Shown here one piece after another: positions 1 through 6,666 of a DNA stretch of 9,962 nt (position 1 is the stretch's first letter; every line of letters starts with the position of its first letter). Below the pieces are notes generated by a model. The model had not been told where the DNA came from. It made no database searches and worked only from the letters and a program-made list of their open reading frames with translations. Origin of the DNA: an uncultured beta proteobacterium (lineage in GTDB: Bacteria > Pseudomonadota > Gammaproteobacteria > Burkholderiales > Burkholderiaceae_C); contig CAJASG010000544.1 in the NCBI GenBank assembly GCA_903944555.1, positions 1 to 9,962 on the forward strand, given 5' to 3'. The position numbers were made by a program, and so were the translations under genes.

Positions 1-1354
1 CGACCAAGCGCAGATCGATTTTTTGCCCACACACAGTTGCCCGGCCGGGCTTGACCAGGTTGTTTTCCAAATAGGTGTTGCGCAAATACCAGGCGTAATA
101 AGGGCCTGGCAGGTTGGTGGAATCGGAGTTCCAGTACAACAAATCGAACGGCGGTGGTGTTTCGCCCTTGAGGTAGTTGCCCACCACGTAGTTCCACACC
201 AGGTCATTGGGGCGCAAAAAGCTGAAGGTGGAGGAGAGGTCCTGCCCCTTCATGAGGCCGCCCTTGCCCATTTCTTTTTCACGCTTTTTGACGGACGCTT
301 CGTCGATAAAGATATCGAGAATCCCGGTGTCGCTGAAATCCAGGAAGGTGGTGAGCAAGGTGACACTGGCAACCGGCTTTTCGCCGCGCGCGGCCAGTAC
401 CGCCAATGCGGTGCCTAACATGGTGCCACCGACGCAAAAGCCCAGCGCATTGATGGTGGGCGACCCACTAATCTCCTGCGTGACCGAGATCGCCTTGATC
501 ACCGCGTCTTCAATGTAGTTGTCCCATGTTTTTTGGGCGAGCGATGCATCGGGGTTGCGCCAACTGACCACAAATGTGCGGTGCCCCTGCTCCACGGCGT
601 AGCGGATCAGGGAGTTCTCAGGCTGCAAATCCAGGATGTAGAACTTGTTGATGCACGGGGGCACCAGCAAAAATGGTTTCTCAAAGACCTTGATGGTGAG
701 CGGTTTGTATTCGATGAGCTGGAACAGCTCGTTCTCAAACACCACGGCGCCTTCGGTGGTCGCCACGTTTTTGCCGACCTCAAACAGGCTCTCATCAGTC
801 ATGGAGACATGACCCTGCTGCAAATCATGCATCAGGTTTTTCATGCCTTTGGCGATGCTTTCACCCTTGGTTTCAATCGCCTTCTTCTGCGCTTCGGCAT
901 TGAAAGCCATGAAATTGCTGGGCGCGGAGGCAGCCATCCATTGCTCCACCGCAAAACGAATGCGGGTGCGCGTCTTGGGATCGGCCTCCACCGCATCGGC
1001 CAGGCCCATCAGGGTGCGGCCATTGAGCAGATACACTGCTGCCGAGAATGCGGCCAACGGGTTATCCACCCAAGCCGGATTGGAAAAGCGTTTATCCGTA
1101 GACGACGCAGGATCAGCGAAACCATGACTGAACAGGCCCAGCGCTTCTTGTTGGTATTGCTGCTGCAATTCCTTCAGCTTTTCGGGAGCAAAGTGGATTT
1201 CGGGAGGCTTCTCACCGGATGCATTGAAACCTGCGCCCGCAGCGCCCAAGTCCATCGTCTGAAACGATTGCAATGCTTTGGTCCAACTCTCAGTCATGGA
1301 TTGCTGAAATTGTTCGCCGGCTTGGGCCCAAAGGTCGGAGGGGGGTTGGGTCAC
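1..1354 (-). CDS. phaC: Class I poly(3-hydroxyalkanoate) synthase PhaC, 3' end outside the window
   Basis: Polymerises (R)-3-hydroxyacyl-CoA into polyhydroxyalkanoate storage granules in the cytoplasm. The visible 451 residues hold the class I N-terminal domain (to about residue 200) and the start of the alpha/beta-hydrolase core. The lipase-like box GFCVGGT (305-311) carries the nucleophile Cys307. Other family stretches are FLLVPPCINKFYILDL (228-243), FVVSWRNPD (261-269) and YWNSDSTNLPGPYY (407-420). The catalytic Asp and His expected further on lie beyond the left edge, so the 3' end is cut by the window and not by damage. I chose the GTG at 1354: AAGG lies 7 nt upstream at 1365-1362, and the nearby ATG at 1359 meets a stop after two codons. 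A later in-frame ATG at residue 20 would remove the start of the N-terminal region. In Burkholderiales phaC often follows a pgeF-type gene, as here. Identification is firm; the start is fairly firm. Confidence 0.96.
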   Translation of the reverse strand, partial: MTQPPSDLWAQAGEQFQQSMTESWTKALQSFQTMDLGAAGAGFNASGEKPPEIHFAPEKLKELQQQYQQEALGLFSHGFADPASSTDKRFSNPAWVDNPLAAFSAAVYLLNGRTLMGLADAVEADPKTRTRIRFAVEQWMAASAPSNFMAFNAEAQKKAIETKGESIAKGMKNLMHDLQQGHVSMTDESLFEVGKNVATTEGAVVFENELFQLIEYKPLTIKVFEKPFLLVPPCINKFYILDLQPENSLIRYAVEQGHRTFVVSWRNPDASLAQKTWDNYIEDAVIKAISVTQEISGSPTINALGFCVGGTMLGTALAVLAARGEKPVASVTLLTTFLDFSDTGILDIFIDEASVKKREKEMGKGGLMKGQDLSSTFSFLRPNDLVWNYVVGNYLKGETPPPFDLLYWNSDSTNLPGPYYAWYLRNTYLENNLVKPGRATVCGQKIDLRLV

Positions 1355-1381
1355 TGCATCACCTTATTTATTAGTGGTTCT

Positions 1382-1408
1382 AGTCTAACGCCGTAGTATG
1401 TCAGTCAA
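1382..1408 (-). promoter_or_regulatory. Possible sigma70-like promoter for phaC
   Basis: The 93-bp gap between the divergent phaC and small membrane protein starts is AT-rich. On the minus strand it contains TTGACT (1408-1403, good -35 match) and TAGACT (1387-1382, 4 of 6 for -10) with a 15-nt spacer, which is shorter than ideal. It sits about 30 nt before the phaC start codon. The gap may also hold the promoter of the plus-strand gene, near the AATTAATT block at 1431-1438, but no clear consensus pair is visible there. This is a weak, by-eye prediction. Confidence 0.25.
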
Positions 1409-1447
1409 ACCCCTACGAAAACCTGACACAAATTAATTTCAATCCGC

Positions 1448-1732
1448 ATGTATATCGTCCCCATAGCCTGGCTCTACGTGGCCCTCATGATGAGCGTTGC
1501 CGAAGCAACCAACTCCAACGGCACCGTGCTAGGTGCCGTGATTACGTTTTTGTTGTACGGCGCTTTGCCAGTGGGGCTGATCTTGTACTTCATGGGCTCA
1601 CCAGGTCGAAGGCGGGCCATCAAGGCCCGCGAAAGTGCCGAACGGGATGCCGCAGGCGCCCCCTCAGTCCAGCCAGATACAGGCGGCCTGCCGCCCGGTG
1701 ACCCGGTCACGCCGGTAAGAAAAGAACCTTGA
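1448..1732 (+). CDS. Small two-helix membrane protein of unknown function
   Basis: A 94-residue protein whose function I do not recognise. Two hydrophobic segments, about residues 3-18 and 27-50, would span the inner membrane. A short polar loop (ATNSNG, about 20-25) separates them. A basic stretch GRRRAIKAR (about 53-61) follows the second helix and, by the positive-inside rule, should lie in the cytoplasm, which places both termini there. The last 25 residues are rich in Pro, Gly and Asp and look disordered. The start ATG lacks a clear Shine-Dalgarno sequence. The gene diverges from phaC and converges on pgeF, overlapping its 3' end by 69 bp. The coherent membrane topology, and my recollection of similar small proteins in Burkholderiales at PHA loci, suggest it is real; I cannot check the recollection here. 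Confidence 0.7.
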   Translation: MYIVPIAWLYVALMMSVAEATNSNGTVLGAVITFLLYGALPVGLILYFMGSPGRRRAIKARESAERDAAGAPSVQPDTGGLPPGDPVTPVRKEP

Positions 1733-2497
1733 AGGGTTGGCCACCGTACACCACGGTAGCGATCCATCGTTGCCATAGACGGCGCTGACTCCGGCCGCCA
1801 GCAGGCGCTGGCGGGCCAAGGCAGACAAATTGGCCAGCCATTTGCCCGGTGCCACGCGTAGGAAGCAATCTGCAGCCTGTGGTGCATGGGCCACAAACGC
1901 TTCGCGAACTTCTTCGCCCACTTCAAACGCCTGGGGTCCAATGCACGGGCCCAACCACGCTATTATTTCAGGAGCTGCTTGCGCATATTCCACGGGGGCT
2001 AGAGGCATAAAACACTTAAGAATTGCCTCCACCACGCCGTCCCTTGGCCCGTGGCCTTGTGCGCCTGCCAGCCCGCGCCAACCGGCGTGCACTGCCGCTA
2101 CTTGGGTGCCCAAGGTGTCACATAACAATATAGGCAGGCAATCGGCCACCATCACCGTGCATGCCAGGCCCGACTGGCGGGTAAAGCTACCATCGGCTGC
2201 AAGGTTGTCAGGCGTTTGGGCATTCAACTCCAGCAAGTGGGTGCCGTGCACTTGGTCCAGGAAAACGGGCTTGGCTTGCAGGGCATCGTGCACGCGAGCC
2301 CGGTTTTGACCCACCTGCGCTGGGTCATCACCCACATGGGTGCCCAAATTCAGACTACCAAAAGGCGGGGCAGATGCACCACCAGCGCGTGTCGTACACA
2401 CGGCACGCACACGTTTTGGCGCTGGCCACTGCGGGACTAGCCAGTCTGCAGGCCACATAGCAGTGGCGTCTTCATCGGAATTCACGCAAGATTTCAT
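1664..2497 (-). CDS. pgeF: Laccase-domain (YfiH/PgeF) family protein, peptidoglycan editing factor
   Basis: This family was once annotated as polyphenol oxidase or laccase. E. coli PgeF (YfiH) prevents L-Ser from replacing L-Ala in peptidoglycan precursors, and related proteins act on purine nucleosides. The 277-residue product has the family motifs in order: CTTRAGG (34-40), DQVHG with His84, ADCLPILL with Cys120, HAGWRG with His137, WLGPCIGP (181-188) and the C-terminal FFSYRRD...TGRQAA (258-272). His84, Cys120 and His137 form the expected zinc/catalytic set. The start is uncertain. ATG at 2497 is used here, although its ribosome site is poor. ATG at 2458 (264 aa, closer to the usual family length) and GTG at 2536 (290 aa, GGGG upstream) are alternatives. 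It is transcribed towards phaC, and its last 69 bp run antisense to the small membrane-protein gene. Function is inferred from family membership. Confidence 0.93.
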   Translation of the reverse strand: MKSCVNSDEDATAMWPADWLVPQWPAPKRVRAVCTTRAGGASAPPFGSLNLGTHVGDDPAQVGQNRARVHDALQAKPVFLDQVHGTHLLELNAQTPDNLAADGSFTRQSGLACTVMVADCLPILLCDTLGTQVAAVHAGWRGLAGAQGHGPRDGVVEAILKCFMPLAPVEYAQAAPEIIAWLGPCIGPQAFEVGEEVREAFVAHAPQAADCFLRVAPGKWLANLSALARQRLLAAGVSAVYGNDGSLPWCTVANPSRFFSYRRDRVTGRQAACIWLD

Positions 2498-2605
2498 GGT
2501 GCGAAGGATAAACCTGAACGCAGCCAATATCCCCACTGCAACCCCGTTAACATCAACGCCCAGAGCCGCGCAAACGCGTCACCCAACCCATTAGCAGGAG
2601 CCCCC

Positions 2606-2908
2606 ATGATTCTCGAACTCGCCGACATCCGCATCCACCCGGGCCAAAACGCCGCTTTTGAAGCCGCCATTGCCAAAGGCGTGAACGAGGTGATCTCCCA
2701 TGCAAAAGGTTGCCAGGGCTTCAAGGTCAACAAGGGCATTGAGAGCCCTGAGCGCTATGTCCTGCAAATCTTCTGGGACACACTGGAGGACCACACTGTG
2801 GGCTTTCGCCAGTCCGAAGCATTCACCCAATGGCGCGGCATTGTGGGACCGTTTTTTGCCAGCCCACCGGTGGTGGAGCACTTTGACCTGGTCACCAAAT
2901 CCGCCTGA
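2606..2908 (+). CDS. ABM-domain (antibiotic biosynthesis monooxygenase-like) protein
   Basis: A 100-residue cytoplasmic protein with a single ferredoxin-like ABM fold along its whole length. The signs are an N-terminal beta strand LELADIRI (3-10), a helix with ...AAFEAAIAKG (16-25), the GCQGFKVNKG strand region (35-44), YVLQIFWDTLEDHT (51-64), then FRQSEAFTQWRGIVGPF (67-83) and a closing strand VEHFDL (90-95). Such small proteins usually act as dimers. They include cofactor-free oxygenases, haem-degrading enzymes and many members of unknown role, and nothing here fixes the substrate. AGGAG at 2596-2600, 5 nt before the ATG, is a good ribosome site. Only 8 nt separate its stop from the next start, so it probably leads an operon with the FAH-family hydrolase. 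Family call is firm; function is unknown. Confidence 0.9.
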   Translation: MILELADIRIHPGQNAAFEAAIAKGVNEVISHAKGCQGFKVNKGIESPERYVLQIFWDTLEDHTVGFRQSEAFTQWRGIVGPFFASPPVVEHFDLVTKSA

Positions 2909-2916
2909 AGCCCCGC

Positions 2917-3612
2917 ATGTCCTACGTCTTCCCCCCCCCTGCTCCCGTGTCGGTGCCCGTGGTGGGCCGCGCTGAACACTTTCCCGTGCACCGCATCTAT
3001 TGTGTGGGGCGCAACTACGAGGACCACGCAAAAGAGATGGGCCACACCGGCCGCGAAGCGCCGTTTTTCTTCCTGAAACCGGCCGACGCAGTACTAGTTG
3101 CGACACCCGGCAACACCGCAGTGATGCCCTACCCCACACTCACCAGCAACCTGCACCACGAGATTGAACTGGTAGTGGCCATTGGTTTGGGGGGCCACCA
3201 CATCAAGGCGACGGACGCAGCCAAGCACATTTTTGGCTACGCCGTCGGCCTGGACATGACCCGTCGTGATCTGCAAAACGACATGAAAAAGCAAGGCCGC
3301 CCCTGGTGCATCGGCAAGGGGTTTGACCAGTCGGCCCCCATCGGGCCGATTACTCCCGCCGCGCAGGTGCCAGACATTGGCCAGGCCGCAATCTCCCTGC
3401 AGGTCAACGGGCAAGACCGCCAGCGCAGCACGGTGGCCAAGCTGATCTGGAACATTGCAGAAACTATTGAGCAGTTGTCTTCCGCCTGGGCCCTTCAACC
3501 CGGCGACCTGATCTACACCGGCACCCCCGAAGGCGTGGGCGCGGTGGTACGGGGCGACACGATGGTGGGCGCGGTGACGGGCCTTGAGCCCATCAGCGTA
3601 CGGGTGGAGTAA
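2917..3612 (+). CDS. Fumarylacetoacetate hydrolase (FAH) family protein, FAHD1/fumarylpyruvate hydrolase-like
   Basis: This family cleaves C-C bonds in, or decarboxylates, 1,3-diketo acids such as acylpyruvates, fumarylpyruvate and oxaloacetate, using Mg2+ or Mn2+. The 231-residue protein has the short single-domain FAHD1/YcgM build. The lid motif GRNYEDHAKEM (31-41) carries the putative catalytic pair His37 and Glu40. The metal ligands are Glu82 and Glu84 in HHEIELV, and Asp113 in GLDMTRRD. GKGFD (133-137) supplies the conserved Lys, and IYTGTPEGVG (199-208) is the C-terminal signature. The ATG has no strong ribosome site and lies 8 nt after the ABM gene, so coupling is likely. A run of nine C (2931-2939) covers codons 5-8. 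The context (ABM upstream, carboxylate importer downstream) suits catabolism of an imported organic acid, but the true substrate is unknown. Confidence 0.92.
   Translation: MSYVFPPPAPVSVPVVGRAEHFPVHRIYCVGRNYEDHAKEMGHTGREAPFFFLKPADAVLVATPGNTAVMPYPTLTSNLHHEIELVVAIGLGGHHIKATDAAKHIFGYAVGLDMTRRDLQNDMKKQGRPWCIGKGFDQSAPIGPITPAAQVPDIGQAAISLQVNGQDRQRSTVAKLIWNIAETIEQLSSAWALQPGDLIYTGTPEGVGAVVRGDTMVGAVTGLEPISVRVE
2931..2939 (+). repeat. Homopolymer tract of nine C inside the FAH-family gene
   Basis: Nine consecutive C residues lie in codons 5 to 8 of the hydrolase gene, followed by T. Gain or loss of one C would frameshift the gene near its start. Such tracts can slip during replication and are also common sites of sequencing error. 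The frame as given is intact. Confidence 0.8.
3606..3609 (+). promoter_or_regulatory. Ribosome binding site that selects the TTG start of dctQ
   Basis: GGAG lies inside the last codons of the upstream hydrolase gene, 9 nt before TTG at 3619. No ATG or GTG exists in this frame near the N-terminus, and the first ATG would be codon 25, inside the first membrane helix. This supports the TTG start. Confidence 0.55.
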
Positions 3613-3618
3613 CACCAA

Positions 3619-4080
3619 TTGCCTTTGCTTGAAATCTTGGCCCGCCTGTGTGCGCTCTTGGCTGGGAGCCTTTTGACGCTGATCACCTTGATGACCTGCG
3701 CCAGCATCGTCGGGCGCAATTTCCTGCAGGCCACATTGGCGGGAGACTTCGAGCTAACCGGCGCGGCCACCGGCTTGGCCATTGCTTTGTTCATGCCGTG
3801 GTGCCAGTTGCGCCGGGGCAACCTGTTGGTGGAGTTTTTTACCGCCCGAGCGTCACGGCGCACCCAAGCACGCTTGGACCAAGTGGGCGCGTTGCTGCTG
3901 GCGGCCATGCTGCTGCTGCTGGCATGGCGTACCGGCTTGGGCGGCCTGAACGCATGGAACAACCACTCCAGCAGCATGTTGCTGGGGTTTCCCGATTGGG
4001 TGGTGTACTGGGGCATGGTCTTGCCGCTGCTGCTCACCGCACTGATCGCCCTGTGGCAAGCCGCAGGAGACGCACCATGA
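3619..4080 (+). CDS. dctQ: TRAP transporter small permease, DctQ family
   Basis: The small four-helix membrane subunit of a tripartite ATP-independent periplasmic transporter, which pairs with DctM to drive Na+-coupled solute uptake. The 153-residue product has hydrophobic segments at about 8-30, 48-62, 88-106 and 125-147. Family signs are VGRNFL (31-36), GDFELTG (42-48) and the basic loop CQLRRGNLLVEFF (62-74). The start is a TTG with GGAG 9 nt upstream; no ATG is available until codon 25, which would destroy helix 1. It begins 6 nt after the FAH-family gene, and its stop overlaps the dctM start in ATGA (4077-4080). Length and topology are normal for DctQ. The substrate cannot be told from this subunit. 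Confidence 0.92.
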   Translation: MPLLEILARLCALLAGSLLTLITLMTCASIVGRNFLQATLAGDFELTGAATGLAIALFMPWCQLRRGNLLVEFFTARASRRTQARLDQVGALLLAAMLLLLAWRTGLGGLNAWNNHSSSMLLGFPDWVVYWGMVLPLLLTALIALWQAAGDAP

Positions 4081-5402
4081 GCCCATTGTGGACTGCCCTG
4101 CTGATCTTTGCGCTGATGCTGTTGCTGATGGCGCTTCGCACGCCGATTGCCGTGGCCATGTTCGCGGCCGGTGCAGTGGGCTATGGGCTGCAGGCGGGCT
4201 GGAGCCCTTTGGCGGGATTTTTGAACAATCAGGCCTTTGCACGCTTTGCCAGCTATGACCTGTCGGTCATCCCCTTGTTCATTTTGATGGGCCACTTTGC
4301 CACCCAAGGCGGCATCTCCAAAGCCTTGTTTGGTTTTGCCAGTGCCGTGATGTCGCGCTTTCAAGGGGGGTTGGCCATGGCGGCGGTGCTGGCCAGTGCA
4401 GCGTTTGGTGCCATTTGCGGCTCATCTGTCGCCACGGCAGCCACCATCACCTCGGTGGCGCTGCCCGAGCTGCGGCGCCACGGATACTCCGGGCGCCTGG
4501 CCACGGGTACGCTGGCGGCGGGTGGCACGCTGGGCATTTTGATACCACCCTCTGTCCCATTGGTGATTTACGCCATCCTGGCGGAACAAAATATTGCCAA
4601 ACTGTTTGCCGCCGCCATGGTGCCCGGCATCATTGCCATGCTGGGCTACATGGTGGCCATCGCCGTGTACGTGCGCATAGTGCCGGACCATGCGCCTGAC
4701 CACCGCGCAAGCAAAGTCACGGCACCGTTGGACGCTCAGGCCCTGACGGGTATTGTGCCAATCGCCATCGTTTTCACCCTTGTGTTTGGCGGCATCTACG
4801 GCGGATTTTTCACCCCCACCGAAGGCGCTGCGGTGGGCGCTGCGTCCACGTTTGTCGCCGCACTGCTCAAGCGGGAGTTGACCCGGGCCAAGCTCGCACA
4901 GTGCTTTTACGCAACAGCCGAGGGCTCGGCCATGATCTTTCTGATCTTTATTGGTGCTGACCTGATGAACGCTGCACTGGCGCTTACGCAGTTGCCCAAC
5001 CAACTGGGTGGCATGGTGCATGGCTGGGGCCTGTCCCCGTTGATGGTGGTCACCGCTATATTGCTGTTTTACATCGTGCTTGGCTCGGTCATGGACGAGT
5101 TGTCCATGCTGCTGCTCACCATCCCTATCTTTTTCCCCATCATCAACGGCATGGACTTCGGCCTGCCCAAAGAGTCGGTTGCCATCTGGTTTGGCATCAT
5201 GGTGCTGATGACGGTGGGCTTTGGCATGCTTGCCCCCCCGGTGGGCCTGAATGTGTACGTGGTCAACAGCATGGCCAAAGACGTGCCCATTGCCGAGAGC
5301 TACCGCGGCGTACTGCCGTTTCTGATTAGCGACACGCTGCGCATGCTGTTGCTACTGCTGTTCCCCGGTATTTCGCTGTGGCTGGTGGGGTTTGTGCAAT
5401 GA
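4077..5402 (+). CDS. dctM: TRAP transporter large permease, DctM family
   Basis: The large multi-helix subunit that forms the transport path and Na+ sites of the TRAP importer in the inner membrane. The 441-residue protein matches the family throughout: RTPIAVAM (21-28), SVIPLFILMGHFA (63-75), FGAICGSSVATAATI (110-124), GTLAAGGTLGILIPPSVPL (144-162), FFTPTEGAAVGA (244-255), GSVMDELSMLLLTIPIF (336-352) and GFGMLAPPVGLNVYV (381-395). The two glycine-rich reentrant hairpins with IPPS and APPVGLN are the expected ion/substrate elements. The ATG at 4077 overlaps the dctQ stop and has AGGAG 7 nt upstream (4065-4069). The same frame stays open upstream through dctQ, but that part is not membrane-like and is not coding. 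The stop overlaps the next ATG by 4 nt, tying this TRAP gene directly to pqiA. DctP lies four genes downstream. Confidence 0.97.
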   Translation: MSPLWTALLIFALMLLLMALRTPIAVAMFAAGAVGYGLQAGWSPLAGFLNNQAFARFASYDLSVIPLFILMGHFATQGGISKALFGFASAVMSRFQGGLAMAAVLASAAFGAICGSSVATAATITSVALPELRRHGYSGRLATGTLAAGGTLGILIPPSVPLVIYAILAEQNIAKLFAAAMVPGIIAMLGYMVAIAVYVRIVPDHAPDHRASKVTAPLDAQALTGIVPIAIVFTLVFGGIYGGFFTPTEGAAVGAASTFVAALLKRELTRAKLAQCFYATAEGSAMIFLIFIGADLMNAALALTQLPNQLGGMVHGWGLSPLMVVTAILLFYIVLGSVMDELSMLLLTIPIFFPIINGMDFGLPKESVAIWFGIMVLMTVGFGMLAPPVGLNVYVVNSMAKDVPIAESYRGVLPFLISDTLRMLLLLLFPGISLWLVGFVQ

Positions 5403-6040
5403 CCCAGATCGCTTGCCAACAGTGCGATTTGCTCCATCAAGAGATTGAACTACCGCCGGGCGGCACTGCCCTGTGCAGCCGCTGCAAGGCGCCCCTCTAC
5501 CGGAGCACGCCCCATGGGCTGGAGCGTGCGTTAATCTGCACGGTCATCAGTATCGTGCTGTTTTTGCTGGCCAACACCTATCCCATCGTGGGCCTGGAGT
5601 TGCAGGAAACCCGCAACGCCACAACGCTGTTCAGCTCGGTGGTCTATTTGTACCAACATGACCTGGAGTCGGTGGCGGCGCTGGTGTTTACCACCACGCT
5701 GCTGATTCCCAGTGTCGAATTGGCGGCCATGCTGTACATCCTGCTGCCACTGCGCTTGGGGTATGTGGCGCGCGGCCTGCCACAGGTGCTACGGTTGGTG
5801 CAAACCATCCACCCCTGGGGAATGATTGAAGTGTTCATGCTCGGCATCATCGTGTCCGTGGTGCGCACCGCGAACTTCGCTACGGTCGAGCCAGGCTTGG
5901 CCCTGTGGTCGTTTGCGATGTTGATGGTGACGCTGATTGCCAGTGCCTTCTATTTCAATGAGCGTGATTTATGGGCCTGCGTCAAGGCCCACAGCCCCGA
6001 CCCGCAGAGCCCAACAGCCGCCCCAGGAGGCCCCGCCTGA
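5399..6040 (+). CDS. pqiA: PqiA-like membrane protein, first half-size copy
   Basis: Related to one of the two tandem domains of E. coli PqiA/LetA (over 400 aa), inner-membrane partners of MCE proteins PqiB/LetB in lipid transport. The 213-residue protein starts with a zinc-ribbon-like CxxC pair (Cys6/Cys9 in CQQC, Cys26/Cys29 in CSRC). Four hydrophobic segments follow at about 44-62, 90-118, 140-157 and 165-184. The family motif LLANTYPIVGLEL (56-68) ends the first helix. The C-terminal tail (198-213) is Pro/Ala-rich. The ATG at 5399 overlaps the dctM stop; only a poor GGTGGGG precedes it, so translation probably depends on coupling. An in-frame GTG at 5378 is possible but would lie within dctM. 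It is followed at once by a second half-size PqiA. Family call is firm; the transported lipid is unknown. Confidence 0.9.
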   Translation: MTQIACQQCDLLHQEIELPPGGTALCSRCKAPLYRSTPHGLERALICTVISIVLFLLANTYPIVGLELQETRNATTLFSSVVYLYQHDLESVAALVFTTTLLIPSVELAAMLYILLPLRLGYVARGLPQVLRLVQTIHPWGMIEVFMLGIIVSVVRTANFATVEPGLALWSFAMLMVTLIASAFYFNERDLWACVKAHSPDPQSPTAAPGGPA

Positions 6041-6666
6041 TGTCCAACATCACCGCCGCCCAGCGCGGACTTTTGTCATGCCATGCTTGCGGCCTGTTAA
6101 GCCAACCGGCGCAACCAGGGCAGCCCAGTGACTGCCCGCGCTGCCACTCGCGGCTGCACTTGCGCAAGCCCGACAGTATCCGGCGCACCTGGGCGTTTCT
6201 ATTGGCGGGTTTCTTTTTGTACATCCCAGCCAATATGCTTCCGATCATGGAGGCACGTTCACCCAAAAACTTTCAGATTGACACCATCATGAGTGGAGTG
6301 ATCTACCTCTGGCTGGAGGGATCTTGGCACCTCGCGCTGATCGTTTTTGTTGCCAGCATTGTGGTTCCCACCTTCAAACTGGTGGCACTGGGTTGGCTCA
6401 CCTACACCGTCCAACAGCGCTCGAACCGGTGGACCCACCAACGTGCCCGCCTGTACCGATTCATTGACACCATCGGGCGCTGGTCCATGCTCGACATCTA
6501 CGTGGTCGCGCTGCTGGTAGCACTGGTACAACTACAATTATTTGCAACCGTCAAAGCGGGGCCCGCCGCTGCGGCCTTCGGCGCTGTCGTGGTCATGACC
6601 CTGTTGGCCACCCACAGTTTCGATCCGCGCCTCATTTGGGATTTTGAAGAAACCAACCATGACTGA
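6040..6666 (+). CDS. pqiA: PqiA-like membrane protein, second half-size copy
   Basis: Corresponds to the second PqiA domain. The 208-residue protein has its own CxxC pair (Cys14/Cys17 in CHACG, Cys32/Cys35 in CPRC). Hydrophobic segments are at about 50-68, 97-122, 150-168 and 175-190. The motif YIPANMLPIME (61-71) matches the LLANTYPIVGLE position of the first copy, and GRWSMLDIYVVALLVALVQL (146-165) matches HPWGMIEVFMLGIIVSVV there. Sequence identity between the copies looks low, so they are old paralogous domains and not a recent duplication. The ATG shares one base with the previous stop (TGATG, 6038-6042) and has AGGAGG 9 nt upstream (6025-6030). Its last 8 nt overlap pqiB. The two copies probably work together as the membrane part of the Pqi system, replacing one fused PqiA. 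Confidence 0.9.
   Translation: MSNITAAQRGLLSCHACGLLSQPAQPGQPSDCPRCHSRLHLRKPDSIRRTWAFLLAGFFLYIPANMLPIMEARSPKNFQIDTIMSGVIYLWLEGSWHLALIVFVASIVVPTFKLVALGWLTYTVQQRSNRWTHQRARLYRFIDTIGRWSMLDIYVVALLVALVQLQLFATVKAGPAAAAFGAVVVMTLLATHSFDPRLIWDFEETNHD

Noticed and set aside
533..1396. Plus-strand open frame of 287 codons across phaC
   Set aside because: It is antisense to a clear PHA synthase; its translation is low-complexity in Leu, His and Gly with no family motif.
2498..2605. Promoters in the pgeF / ABM divergent gap
   Set aside because: At least one promoter is expected here, but I found no convincing -35/-10 pair on either strand. TTGATG with GATATT on the minus strand has a 19-nt spacer and would conflict with the longest pgeF start.
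3648..4076. Upstream in-frame extension of dctM that could suggest a fusion
   Set aside because: The extension reads dctQ in the wrong frame and is not hydrophobic; the ATG at 4077 with AGGAG and the ATGA overlap is the true start.
3513..4364. Minus-strand open frame of 283 codons across the hydrolase, dctQ and dctM genes
   Set aside because: It spans three well-supported plus-strand genes and has no recognisable domain.
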